DNA from: Adiantum capillus-veneris
Taxonomy: Eukaryota > Streptophyta > Polypodiopsida > Polypodiales > Pteridaceae
Assembly (NCBI GenBank): GCA_014529385.2
Contig: CM043963.1
Location: 67,937,912 to 68,001,911 of the forward strand
DNA length: 64,000 bases
Direction of reading: 5' to 3'
Part shown: one piece after another, positions 22,831 through 33,212 of the stretch
Layout of the letters: each line of letters begins with the position of its first letter
Position numbering within the stretch: position 1 is the stretch's first letter
Notes under the pieces: generated by a model
Seen by the model: only the letters and a program-made list of their open reading frames with translations
Told to the model about the DNA's origin: nothing
Database searches by the model: none
Position numbers and translations under genes: made by a program

Positions 22831-25800
22831 TCATGTACCATCATAGAGCATGTTTTCCAATGAGAGTGCTTCAGAGTCCTTGATGAGATCTTTATTGTTT
22901 GGCCCCTCAGAATTTTGGCTAGAGTTACACTCATGCTTCGTGTAACAATACTTACATGTGACAGTGGCCTTTTGACAGATCTTTGGTAGATCCTTTGGTA
23001 GAAGGCGACTCAAATAGGGCTTCAAGCGATACCCGTTTACTTTCCTGGAGTGCTCTTTACCATTCAAGTCCATAAGCTGATAGTAACTTGAATTGAAAGC
23101 CTTCTTGACTATGTATGGCCCTTGCCATCTAGTTTCAAACTTGGCATCAAAACGATTATCGAGTCGATTGTCATACCTTAGCACCAGATCTCCTTTATTG
23201 ATGCCTTTGTCCTTTACTTTCTTGTCAAGCTTCTCCTTCGCCTGCGTAGCTTTCCTCTTGTAGCACTTGTATGCTGCTTCTCTTTTCCACTCAAGCTCAG
23301 CTAAGGTAAGAAGTCGATCCATCCATGCTTCTTGATCATCTTGTGCTGATTTGCCATGAAGTCGCATTGTTGGAATGTTTAGTTCAATTGGCTGTAAAGC
23401 CTCTTGACCATAGACCAAGTGAAATGGTGTGAACTCCGTGGCTTCCCTATATGTGGTTCGATACGCCCACAAGGCACCATCCAAGAAGTCATCCCACAAC
23501 TTTGTCTTGTTTTTCACCATCTTTCTAATGATACCTGCAATGACACCATTAGCTTTTTCTACCAAACCATTTGATTGGGGATAGTAGGGTGTACTGTGAC
23601 GATGTAGAATGTGAAGTACTTCGCAGACTTCTGTGAGCAAGCCCTTCCTAAACCCTGGACCATTATCAGAAACAATCTCCAAAGGTGTGCCAAATCTGCA
23701 ACAAATGTGATTGTACACAAACTTGCTAACTGTCCTCTCATTCACTCTTGCCACACTTTGAGCTTCCACCCACCTAGTCATATAGTCTACAGCCACTAGA
23801 ATGTAGAGTTTACCATTTTTTGTCCTAGGCAAAGGACCCATGGCATCAATGCCCCACTTTTCAAAGGGTCCATTTGCAATCACTATTTGCCTCGGGCCAT
23901 GCACCAACCTTCTATTTCCATTTATCTGACAATTGTGACAGCTTTTACACCAATGTTGAACATCCACATGCAAGCTTGGCCAAACATACCCCGCAAGCAA
24001 AATCTTCTTCACAGTTAATTCTTGGGCAAAATGACCACCACATGCTTCTTCGTGCAAACCTTTTAGAATGGCTGGAATTTCCTCAATAGTTGGTACTCTT
24101 CTGCACACTTGATCCTTCCCTCTTTGATAGAGGGAGCCTTCTAGGAAGAGATACATGCTTGCCTTCTTCATGAGTCTCCTCTTCTGAGCCTTTGTGAAGT
24201 CTGGTGGAAACTCACCCTCCAAAATGTAGCCAATGATGGGAGCCAATGACTCCAATCCCTGGTACCTCGGTTGCTTCACAGCAGCCACCACCATGATGAC
24301 CTGCACTTCTTTATTTACACATGTAACGGCTTGTTGTGCAAGTAAATCAGCATCTTCATTTTGTTTCCTAGGAATATGATATAATTGCACCTCCTCAAAT
24401 TGATTAAATAGCCTACGAATGACATGAACTTTTGTCCTTAAGCTTTCATTCTTGCATGCCCAAATGCCTAAAATTTGTTTAACAATGAGAAGTGCATCTC
24501 CTTTTACCATGAGACGTTGTATCCCTTGGCCAATGCACATCTTCAAACCATGAAGTAGAGTGTCATATTCTGCTTCATTGTTGCTAGCTGAACTTGGTAG
24601 ATTGAACTTCTCTTTCATGACCACCTCTCCACTTGGGTTGAGCAACACTAGCCCTCCCCCTGCTTTTCCTGTGGCTCGACGAAAAGCTCCATCAAAGAAC
24701 AAGGTAAAAGCATTAGGAATACTTTTTGGTGGTAGCAATGGTAGGGTCTTTACTTCAGGCACCTTAATCTCCTTTTTATGCACCCTATAAGTGAGAATCC
24801 CTGCCAATTGTGCACGCACACTATCTTCTACCTTGAAAGAGTATTGAAACTCTTGCAACTCCATAATCCACTTTGAGATCCTAGTACTAAGATTCATTTG
24901 AGATGACACCCAAGGGAACAAATTCTTTGCAGTGAGAATTACAAAAGGTTTTGGTAGCAGGTAGGATCTAAACTTTCTCACCGCAAACATGAGAGAAAGC
25001 ATCATGAGTTCTGCTTCTGTGTAGTCTCTCTCCAAAGCATTCATGACCCTACTAGCAAAGTAGATGGGTCGCATCCTTGTACTGTGGGGATCTTGTTGTA
25101 GCAACACAGCACCAATTGTTTCCCTTCCAACACTAGAGCTAACAAAGAATGTGTACTCCCAACAAGGAGGCATGAGTGTTGGTAGCTCTGACAAAATGAC
25201 TTTAATGTTACAAAAATACTCTTCAAGCTCATCAGACCATGCAAATTCTACTTGTTGTGTCAACTTTTGCAAAGGGTGAAGTAACTCCGAGTCTAAGTGC
25301 ATGAAGCGTGACATATACTTCACTTTTTGAATGAATGATATGACCTCTTTGAGATTCTTGGGTGAGGGGAGCTCAATAAGAGCCTTTGCCTTTGAAGGAT
25401 CCACCTCAATGCCTTTACAGGAAACCTTGTGACCAAGCAAGATCACTTCATCCTTAGCTATGTGACACTTGTCGGGGTTGAGTTGACCTCCCATGTCATA
25501 GAGCTTCTTTAAACCTTCTTCTACCCTTTGTAGATGCAATGATTTTGAGCTATAAATGCAAAAATCATCAATAAAAACCCTAATGGACTTTCCAAAGAAT
25601 GCTTGAAACACCATGTTCATGAAACGTTGGAATGTTGCAGGAGCATTTGTCAGACCAAATGGCATGACTCTAAAAGCATAACAACCCCAAGGAGTGATAA
25701 AGGTTATTTTCAACTGATCTTCCAATGCGATACCTATTTGAAAGTAGCCTGAGTAGCCATCACACACAGTGTACTTCTCATGACCAGCTACTTCATTTAG

Positions 25801-28110
25801 TATCTCATCCTGAAATGGGAGGGGAAAGTGATCTCTTTTTGTTGCCTCATTAAGTGGACGGTAATCCACACATACCCTCCACTTTCCGTTTTTCTTAGGA
25901 GTGACAACAACAGGAGAGACCCACTCTGAATTCTCCACTGGATAAATGAAACCTGCTGCTAGAAGCTTTCTTACCTCCTTGAGTAGAGCCTGCTCCTTTA
26001 TAATTCCTAGCCTTCGTAGCTTCTGAGCTTTAGGTGTGGCCTCAGGCTTTAACTCAATCTTGTGTTGAACAACATCTACCCCACACACGTCGGTGTAGTC
26101 TTTAGCGAAAAGCCTAGGAAACTTCCTTAGCACACATTTGAACTCCTCTCTTTCATCCTTTGTAAGTGTTGTTGATAGCATACCTTTCAGCATCCCTTCA
26201 TCTTGAACACCTTCGTTCTCTTGAGGACCTACCTCCTCCAAGCCTTGACAAGAGGTCTCTTGGTTTCTTGGCTTAAACCTTACCCCCATGACTTCGATGG
26301 AAGACTCCTCTTCAGTAATGCTGCCGCTACTTTCTTCTTCTGAAGTGCTATCGGTCCAACCTTCTTCCGTCTCACTTTGAGATGATTCTTCATGGAGCAC
26401 TTCTTGGTGTTGCTCCTTTATGTCAAAGACAACCTTCTTATGATTTTCATTCCTGCAAATTAGCTTTCCACTCTCCCAATCCTGCAAAGCTCGCATTTTC
26501 ATTAGCCATGGTCTTCCTAGGATAAATGGGTAACCATTTCCCTTGGTAGACATGACATAGAAATCCACTGCCTTCTTAATGCCAAAGGCCTCCACAAAAA
26601 CATTTTTACAAATGCCTACGCACCTAGCCTTGCTATTGTTTGCCATTTTCACTTTGATTTCAGGTGTCTCATGGATGTGCATGCCTAGTCTTTGCATGAG
26701 CCCTTCTGTCATGATGCAAATTTGTGCACCCCCATCCACTAGACCTTTCCTAACCAATCTTCCTTTTATGTAACAATCTAGCACAGGTGTAATATCCTCG
26801 TTCATTTCAGCATGTGCAATTTTTACAACAGGAAAACTCTCTTTTACCTTTCTCCTAGTGCTAACTGCCTTTGTTAAATCCCTCCTAACTTGTGGGCATA
26901 ATGCAAGAAACTGAGGCCATGAGATATCAGGACCCTTACCTCGCATGTCTTCCAACAGGTTGTATGGAGCCATACCATGTCCAAGAGGGAAGTCTTGGAG
27001 ATTGATACGACGTCGAGTCCTCTTAGCTTCCTTGGTCTCCTTTGCCTTCTTGCCTTGTCCATGGTCACTCTGTGATGGGACACCCTCTTTCTCTTTACCT
27101 TTTCCTCGGCCACGCTTAATGCCATTGGCTTCCATGTCAAACTCATTTGAATTTGTCACCTCTACCACATGCACATTTGGATCTGGCAAAGGTGGAACTC
27201 CTTCTACCCCTTGTGGAGGTGGTCTTGGTCCATTTGGTCTTTGTAGAAGCCTTGGTTGTTGACCAGTTCCTTCACCTGCATTCATCACTGGGTAATTCAA
27301 GTTAGGTCTCCCTGGCTCCCCACAGGGCCAAGGACAATTATACATCCCATGTCCAGACTCTCCGCAATTCCAACATTGCAAGACTCTCCTAGGTCGTGGA
27401 TCTCGCTCTTCAGACTTCTTTGCTTGTCCCTTTGGACCTACAGCTTGTGCAAGGTGAATTGACAGACTGCTTACAGATTCATTTAACTTCTCAATCACTT
27501 CAGCCGTTACCTCAGGAAGCTCCCTAGATGTTGATGCTTGTGACTTACCTTTGGGTCTAAGACCTTCTATTGGAACCTCTCCCCTTAAGCACTTGAGTTT
27601 CCTATATTTCTCAGCAGCCCTAGTTTCAGCTGCATCAAAGGTAGCAGGTGCACCCGCCTCAACTTTTACCTTAAGGTCAGGAAAGAGTCCGGCTATGAAC
27701 CTCTCCTTCTTTAGAAATTCTGCACCATCACCAAGGTTAGCAACATTTCGTATCCATAGAGCCCAAAGACGTAGAAACTCTTGCTTGTACAAGTAGTAGT
27801 CATCTAAGTCTTTTTGCTTATGAGAAACAATGTCTTGCCATAATTTTTTAGTGTTTCGGGGATCAAAGAAGTATTTCTTGAAACGATTCAAAACTTCTGT
27901 GTAATTCGCCTTAACTTCCTCAGGCAAAGAGTCAAACCAAGTGCTAGCATCTTTCCTAAGGACCACCTCAAACATTTCTACACGTTCTTGATCAGTTATT
28001 ATCCTCTTGATACGGCAAGACATCTTGAAATTCGCTAAAAATAATTCTGCATCCTCTCCAGGCTCTCCAAAGAAAAGAGGATACCCAGACATTTGGCGTT
28101 GGCTTTCCAT
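22831..28110 (-). CDS. gag-pol polyprotein of Tat element B (1,759 codons)
   Basis: One open frame from ATG at 28110. Approximate domains by residue: Gag core 1-180; CCHC knuckle CWNCGESGHGMYNC near 245; basic linker 320-370; aspartic protease DGGAQICIM near 455; reverse transcriptase 690-900 with CDGYSGYFQI and FIDDFCIYSS near 847; gypsy-type RNase H 980-1100; second plant/archaeal-type RNase H 1135-1270 (LFFDGAFRR, NNEAEYDTLL, KGDALLIVKQ, NEDADLLAQQA); integrase zinc finger near 1355-1400; integrase core 1415-1530 (GIDAMGPLP, DNGPGF, NGLVEKANG); C-terminal DNA-binding tail to 1759. Gag and pol share one frame, so no frameshift is needed. The dual RNase H is diagnostic of Tat. It looks whole. 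Confidence 0.93.
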   Translation of the reverse strand: MESQRQMSGYPLFFGEPGEDAELFLANFKMSCRIKRIITDQERVEMFEVVLRKDASTWFDSLPEEVKANYTEVLNRFKKYFFDPRNTKKLWQDIVSHKQKDLDDYYLYKQEFLRLWALWIRNVANLGDGAEFLKKERFIAGLFPDLKVKVEAGAPATFDAAETRAAEKYRKLKCLRGEVPIEGLRPKGKSQASTSRELPEVTAEVIEKLNESVSSLSIHLAQAVGPKGQAKKSEERDPRPRRVLQCWNCGESGHGMYNCPWPCGEPGRPNLNYPVMNAGEGTGQQPRLLQRPNGPRPPPQGVEGVPPLPDPNVHVVEVTNSNEFDMEANGIKRGRGKGKEKEGVPSQSDHGQGKKAKETKEAKRTRRRINLQDFPLGHGMAPYNLLEDMRGKGPDISWPQFLALCPQVRRDLTKAVSTRRKVKESFPVVKIAHAEMNEDITPVLDCYIKGRLVRKGLVDGGAQICIMTEGLMQRLGMHIHETPEIKVKMANNSKARCVGICKNVFVEAFGIKKAVDFYVMSTKGNGYPFILGRPWLMKMRALQDWESGKLICRNENHKKVVFDIKEQHQEVLHEESSQSETEEGWTDSTSEEESSGSITEEESSIEVMGVRFKPRNQETSCQGLEEVGPQENEGVQDEGMLKGMLSTTLTKDEREEFKCVLRKFPRLFAKDYTDVCGVDVVQHKIELKPEATPKAQKLRRLGIIKEQALLKEVRKLLAAGFIYPVENSEWVSPVVVTPKKNGKWRVCVDYRPLNEATKRDHFPLPFQDEILNEVAGHEKYTVCDGYSGYFQIGIALEDQLKITFITPWGCYAFRVMPFGLTNAPATFQRFMNMVFQAFFGKSIRVFIDDFCIYSSKSLHLQRVEEGLKKLYDMGGQLNPDKCHIAKDEVILLGHKVSCKGIEVDPSKAKALIELPSPKNLKEVISFIQKVKYMSRFMHLDSELLHPLQKLTQQVEFAWSDELEEYFCNIKVILSELPTLMPPCWEYTFFVSSSVGRETIGAVLLQQDPHSTRMRPIYFASRVMNALERDYTEAELMMLSLMFAVRKFRSYLLPKPFVILTAKNLFPWVSSQMNLSTRISKWIMELQEFQYSFKVEDSVRAQLAGILTYRVHKKEIKVPEVKTLPLLPPKSIPNAFTLFFDGAFRRATGKAGGGLVLLNPSGEVVMKEKFNLPSSASNNEAEYDTLLHGLKMCIGQGIQRLMVKGDALLIVKQILGIWACKNESLRTKVHVIRRLFNQFEEVQLYHIPRKQNEDADLLAQQAVTCVNKEVQVIMVVAAVKQPRYQGLESLAPIIGYILEGEFPPDFTKAQKRRLMKKASMYLFLEGSLYQRGKDQVCRRVPTIEEIPAILKGLHEEACGGHFAQELTVKKILLAGYVWPSLHVDVQHWCKSCHNCQINGNRRLVHGPRQIVIANGPFEKWGIDAMGPLPRTKNGKLYILVAVDYMTRWVEAQSVARVNERTVSKFVYNHICCRFGTPLEIVSDNGPGFRKGLLTEVCEVLHILHRHSTPYYPQSNGLVEKANGVIAGIIRKMVKNKTKLWDDFLDGALWAYRTTYREATEFTPFHLVYGQEALQPIELNIPTMRLHGKSAQDDQEAWMDRLLTLAELEWKREAAYKCYKRKATQAKEKLDKKVKDKGINKGDLVLRYDNRLDNRFDAKFETRWQGPYIVKKAFNSSYYQLMDLNGKEHSRKVNGYRLKPYLSRLLPKDLPKICQKATVTCKYCYTKHECNSSQNSEGPNNKDLIKDSEALSLENMLYDGT

Positions 28111-28192
28111 TGAATTGATTTAAAAGTGACACCCGTTTTTTTTCTTTCTTAAAAATATTTACACAACAATGTATTCTAGCTTGCAATCTATT

Positions 28193-28411
28193 CTACAACA
28201 AAATAAAGATATTCACATCAAACGACCTATGATAATCAATAAGAGGTAGGATGACAGGGTTTGGTGATGCGAGAATTTCTCCTACTCTTTGGGCACCAAA
28301 CATGAACACCATACGTTGTTGAAAATGGATTTTCCTACTAATTGCAATGTTTACTCTAATGTGTGGAGTGAAATGAAAGGGGAAAACCTCTATTCCTGGG
28401 ACATTATCCAT
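28193..28411 (-). CDS. conserved pre-gag small ORF of element B (72 codons)
   Basis: Starts MDNVPGIEVF and ends FDVNIFILL. The stop lies 82 bases before the gag ATG. It aligns with the pre-gag ORFs of A, D and E. Conserved parts are an N-terminal FHFTPHIRVN block, FQQR-VFMFG, EIL, PV-PLI-Y, SFDV and a hydrophobic end. Against the D copy there are 8 base differences in 219, of which 7 are silent by my codon check, far fewer amino-acid changes than expected from drift. No signal peptide, membrane segment or known domain is recognised; alternating hydrophobic residues suggest beta strands. Possibly a small accessory protein of the Tat lineage. Confidence 0.7.
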   Translation of the reverse strand: MDNVPGIEVFPFHFTPHIRVNIAISRKIHFQQRMVFMFGAQRVGEILASPNPVILPLIDYHRSFDVNIFILL

Positions 28412-28432
28412 GGTCTATGCATGACCTAATTC

Positions 28433-28645
28433 TTAAAACAAAACAAAAATATAGACGTCCAAACTAAGGTCGTACCTAATGAGAGGCAAAATAAAAGGAT
28501 TTACTGATGCGTTTATCTCTACCAACCTAAGAGGACCTAAAATTCTACGAATTACTCGTTGAAATTGCAACTTAGTACTAACAATTATGTGCACCTTTTG
28601 CCTTGCAATGGGAATGAAGGGATCATACAAATTCTCGTGATTCAT
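28433..28645 (-). CDS. second pre-gag small ORF of element B (70 codons)
   Basis: Lies 21 bases upstream of the 72-codon ORF. Starts MNHENLYDPF and ends SLDVYIFVLF. It resembles its neighbour: a KLQFQRVIRRILGP block against KIHFQQRMVFMFGA, NPFILPLIRYDLSLDVYIF against NPVILPLIDYHRSFDVNIF. This indicates an ancient tandem duplication of one small gene. The D copy (38792-39022) differs at several residues, so it is under weaker constraint or decaying. Function unknown. Confidence 0.6.
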   Translation of the reverse strand: MNHENLYDPFIPIARQKVHIIVSTKLQFQRVIRRILGPLRLVEINASVNPFILPLIRYDLSLDVYIFVLF

Positions 28646-28700
28646 GCAAGCTACTTGATTATGCTAAAGGTTGAGCCTTCACAAAACATACACAAGCCTG

Positions 28701-28718
28701 TCCTCAGTGGGGGCACCA
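28701..28718 (-). other. primer-binding site of element B
   Basis: On the - strand TGGTGCCCCCACTGAGGA follows the 5' LTR end CCGCCTCA after three bases. It is identical to that of element A and of the second E copy. Confidence 0.8.
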
Positions 28719-28721
28719 ATT

Positions 28722-28983
28722 TGAGGCGGTCCGGGGCGGGCAACAAGAAGAGCAACCTCTAGACACTCTTCAAGGCTCCCGTGCTGCTCAATGGGGCTGG
28801 GGCACAACACAACACAAACCAAAACAACAAACCCACTGCCAAATCCCAACTACACAAGGGGCACCACCTAGTTTAAGAGCGAACTAGGACGCAAAAGAGT
28901 AGAATCGTTAGAGCAACCCACAAACAAGCGAGGAATTTACACTAACCCTAACACCAATGGAACACTCTTACACACTAAAACAC

Positions 28984-29046
<63 letters not shown>

Positions 29047-31413
29047 CTCGGGCTGCTTTGAAACGTATCGGCAATGATCAAGCAAACACAACTATATATT
29101 TAAGAAAGAGAGAGAAAGGGGGAGGGGGTGCTTGTTGCATTAATACCTTCTTACGAATCTGTCATGACAAATCAAGTGAGATTAGTATTTGTTCAACATA
29201 GCTTGCGTAAATTTCACCACAACACATCACAAGAAAAGCCACCCCAATCACTGTCTTAAGGCCAGGGGAGTCCTCTCCACCCTGTCGCCCTCTTACAGTA
29301 TGTGGGATTTATGGCTAGATTGATGACAACACCAGAGACAAGCTATCAAGAACTTAACAAAAAACACCAAGACACTTACGCATCATTGTTGTCCATTACT
29401 TCACGTTGGAAGGGAGACAAAGTATCCAAGCTTAGTCCAAATCCACCCTCCTTGATTCAGCAAATGTTGGGCTTACACTAGTAGGAGGAATGATAGATTT
29501 CCTACTCTCAATTGAATTATCACTCTCTCTCTTACAATGGCATAGAGTTCCCTTGCTAATCCCCTATTACAACACATGCACATGCATAAGACAATGAGCT
29601 TCCACTCAAGAGCTCCTTCTCGAGAGGTTGAGCTTGGCTTCTCAAGTTATAGCATAGTGCTCTTGCTTATGGCTTTCTTTGTGCTAGCTACACCCTCCTT
29701 TTATAGCAATTTTGAAGGCTAGGGTTACTCCTCTAACCATGGTTGAGTTAGATTTTCAGCAATTTATCTAATTTCTTTTGCTTGGAATTATCAAGAAGTT
29801 GGTGGGGAAAGAGAGAGGAGAGAAATGGAGGTGATAGGACTTTTCATAGTGGGTTAGTGTTAGTAGAGTTAGTATTAATTTACAAATGGAATTGGATATT
29901 TACAATGGGAGTATCCATGTAAGATACAAATAAGGAAAAAAAACTCTTAAGAGGTAAGAAAAGGTGGATTTCTTACAAGGTTGATGCTCCAAGTGTCTTG
30001 AGTAGGGCCAATTTTGACGCTTGTTGACGGTCCACTAGCTTTGATGGTACATTTTTTCTCCACTCTTGACCTTCCTTGACAGACAAGGTAATTGAAGCTG
30101 AGTAATCAACCACCATGATGCTGTCTTTTAAGAGAAGAGGCTGAATTTTGTGGTTTCTTGATAGATATGGGTAATTTGGAGGAGGAAAAATGAGACTAGG
30201 TGGTCAATTTTGGAATGGAATTGTGTGTGGGAGGTATGAGTTCACCATGGTTTCTCTTATTGTTCAAGGTTGAGGAGAACGTGAGTAGTGTGCAGAGAGG
30301 AGTGGTGAGAGAGATGGGGATGATGAGTGGAGAAGTGTGTGTGAAAGAGGAAAATGATAAAGTGGAAGAGAGAGTGTGGCTGCATAGCATGGGAAAACTG
30401 GGGTCCACTACAAAAATCATAGCTCACAGCTCGTAGCTCAAAAAAATATAAAACAATTTGAGGCAAAAGTTCAGCCCACGAGCTACAACTTTTGTTTGTA
30501 TCACCTTTTCAAATTCGGAGAGCAAGTGAACTTTAAAAATTCAGCAAAATCGACCGTTTTTTTCCACTGCAAAGGTCCTTGTGGGGTCCTTCTTTGGATG
30601 ATTCTTTTGAATACCTCCAAGAGTGAGCCCTCCATAGTGCATGTATGCATGCCACCTACCCTTGACCTTATTTGGTGGGTCTATAATTGAAGATATTGTT
30701 GAGATTAGGATATAAGTGAATAGTACAACTAAGAAAATCAAATATTGAGGGGTCTAAAAAATATGTACATGTCAAATATAAATAATATAAGTGGAAAAAA
30801 TATAAAGGGGTCAAAAGAAATCTCTCTCATTATGAGGCTACCATAAAAAGATAAATATTTTTGGTGTTCTAATTTTTTTAGAAAAAAACAAAATAGATGT
30901 AGGAAGGGAAAAATCACAATAGTGAAAAATATACACATAAATAAAACTAGTTTTTTTGGATTTTTGTTGGGGTGGAGTTTACACCAAATATAAGAGAAGC
31001 TTACATGAAAATATTTTTATATGGAATAAAGAGTATGAAAAATGGTAAGAAAAATTGTGGTAATGGTGAGGCAATGTACATAGCATAAATAACACACACC
31101 TAGGTAGAAATATTTAAATAAATATCAAAATAATTATGAAAAAATATTTTATTTATGCCCTATATACAAAGAAATATTTACATACGCATGGGCCATAATA
31201 TACTTATTTTTTTTATTTTTTATTTATTTTTTGGCTCAACTAGCCCAATGACTAGCTAATTGAGGTTTTTTTTAAGAAGATATGGGAAAAGTCCCGTGAC
31301 TCACGCACGCTTATGTACAGTGAAATGGTAGGGATAGCCACAGTGTTTGGGTGATTTTGGTAGGGTGAGGTAACTCACTGTGGCAATTATAAAGAGCCGA
31401 AAAACGGCTATCA
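28722..31413 (-). repeat. element B 5' LTR
   Basis: Pairs with 20144-22802. TATAAAAGG on the - strand lies at about 29697-29705. The (AG)n tract at about 28987-29044 is (CT)n in the transcript. The U5 stem-loop (28867-28888) is followed on the - strand by TGGTGCCCC (28858-28866). Confidence 0.88.
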
Positions 31414-32586
31414 TTAGCCCTCCCCCTGGATGATGGTATATTCATGTACCATCATAGAGCATGTTTTCCAATGAGAGTGCTTCAGAGTCCTTGACGAGAT
31501 CTTTATTGTTTGGCCCCTCAGAATTTTGGCTAGAGTTACACTCATGCTTCATGTAACAATACTTACATGTGACAGTGGCCTTTTGACAGATCTTTGGTAG
31601 ATCCTTTGGTAGAAGGCGACTCAAATAGGGCTTCAAGCGATACCCGTTTACTTTCCTGGAGTGCTCTTTACCATTCAAGTCCATAAGCTGATAGTAACTT
31701 GAATTGAAAGCCTTCTTGACCATAGACCAAGTGAAATGGTGTGAACTCCGTGGCTTCCCTATATGTGGTTCGATACGCCCACAAGGCACCATCCAAGAAG
31801 TCATCCCACAACTTTGTCTTGTTTTTCACCATCTTTCTAATGATACCTGCAATGACACCATTAGCTTTTTCTACCAAACCATTTGATTGGGGATAGTAGG
31901 GTGTACTGTGACGATGTAGAATGTGAAGTACTTCACAGACTTCTGTGAGCAAGCCCTTCCTAAACCCTGGACCATTATCAGAAACAATCTCCAAAGGTGT
32001 GTCAAATCTGCAACAAATGTGATTGTACACAAACTTGCTAACTGTCCTCTCATTCACTCTTGCCACACTTTGAGCTTCCACCCACCTAGTCATATAGTCT
32101 ACAACCACTAGAATGTAGAGTTTACCATTTTTTATCCTAGGCAAAGGACCCATGGCATCAATGCCCCACTTTTCAAAGGGTGCATTTGCAATCACTATTT
32201 GCCTCGGGCCATGCACCAACCTTCTATTTCCATTTATCTGACAATTGTGACAGCTTTTACACCAATGTTGAACATCCACATGCAAGCTTGGCCAAACATA
32301 CCCCGCAAGCAAAATCTTCTTCACAGTTAATTCTTGGGCAAAATGACCACCACATGCTTCTTCGTGCAAACCTTTTAGAATGGCTGGAATTTCCTCAATA
32401 GTTGGTACTCTTCTGCACACTTGATCCTTCCCTCTTTGATAGAGGGAGCCTTCTAGGAAGAGATACATGCTTGCCTTCTTCATGAGTCTCCTCTTCTGAG
32501 CTTTTGTGAAGTCTGGTGGAAACTCACCCTCCAAAATGTAGCCAATGATGGGAGCCAATGACTCCAATCCCTGGTACCTCGGTTGC
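31414..32586 (-). mobile_element. partial interior of a second B copy, sharing the B LTR
   Basis: Directly beyond the B LTR lies a second polypurine tract and the 3' end of a B-type pol (integrase and C-terminal tail), very close to 22803-24290 in sequence. Beyond about 32586 the sequence is element D LTR. The order LTR-interior-LTR-interior means that B is, or was, part of a tandem multimer. Broken remnant. Confidence 0.85.
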
Positions 32587-33212
32587 ACATGATAGACCTA
32601 GTGCTTGGATTTTTCCTAGCCCTTGTCTTTATGAGCACATGGTGTATGGAAAAAAATATGTGCAGGACACATGAAGGAATATCATGATAGGAGTATTTTA
32701 TTTTGTTTTTGGGTGAAAGAGGAAAATGTGCAAGCGATAAAATATCTAGTGAAAGTGAGTGATAGTGTAGAAACAAATTTTGACTTCCACGAGGGTGCGG
32801 GATGAAATGCATGGGTTTATTTTGTAAAAATAAATATTATGGTGTTTGTATACACTAACATAGAAATATTTCATGCCGTGAAAGGATGCAAAGAGATTTA
32901 GAAAAATTGCACACTTAGGAATATATATTTATATAAATACAAAAAAATTTGAAAAAAAACTCTTATACTTAGGTCCTTTATTTGATAGAAAATATTTACA
33001 TGTAAAGAGGACCGTAATATTATAAATTTATTTTTTTGTTTCCTAGCCCAATGACTCGCTCAATGATTTAATAAAACAAATGTGATAAAAACCCTAAACG
33101 CACTCACACTATTTACAATAAAAAAGCGAGCCTAGTCATTGTGCTAGGGTGTTTCTTTGGGGTGAAGTGGCTTCTTAAAACATTTGTATGAGAGCCGAAA
33201 AAACGGCTATCA
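32587..33212 (-). repeat. element D 3' LTR, proximal part
   Basis: Matches about 40950-41575 (from GCACATGATAGACC to GGCTATCA). It is followed by the D polypurine tract (- strand AGGGGAGG near 33216-33226). Together with 19090-20143 it makes up the 3' LTR of D, although a middle part of the LTR is not represented. Confidence 0.85.

Larger units (their letters stand above)
20144..31413 (-). mobile_element. Tat element B: Ty3/gypsy LTR retrotransposon that looks whole
   Basis: LTRs at 28722-31413 (5') and 20144-22802 (3') read TGATAGCC...CCGCCTCA on the - strand and flank an interior of about 5.9 kb. The interior holds a primer site, two small ORFs, one uninterrupted gag-pol frame and a polypurine tract. 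The LTRs differ by roughly 1-2% in sampled blocks apart from one length difference in U5, so it is the youngest Tat insertion here. It lies in the 3' LTR of D. The bases before its + strand left edge are AGTAG; the right-hand target duplicate is not seen because a partial second B interior adjoins. No coding break is visible. Confidence 0.88.

Noticed and set aside
19090-33212. Two neighbouring independent insertions instead of nesting
   Set aside because: The two D LTR parts flank the B complex in the same orientation and the outer ATAG duplication pairs 19086-19089 with 41576-41579, which only nesting explains.
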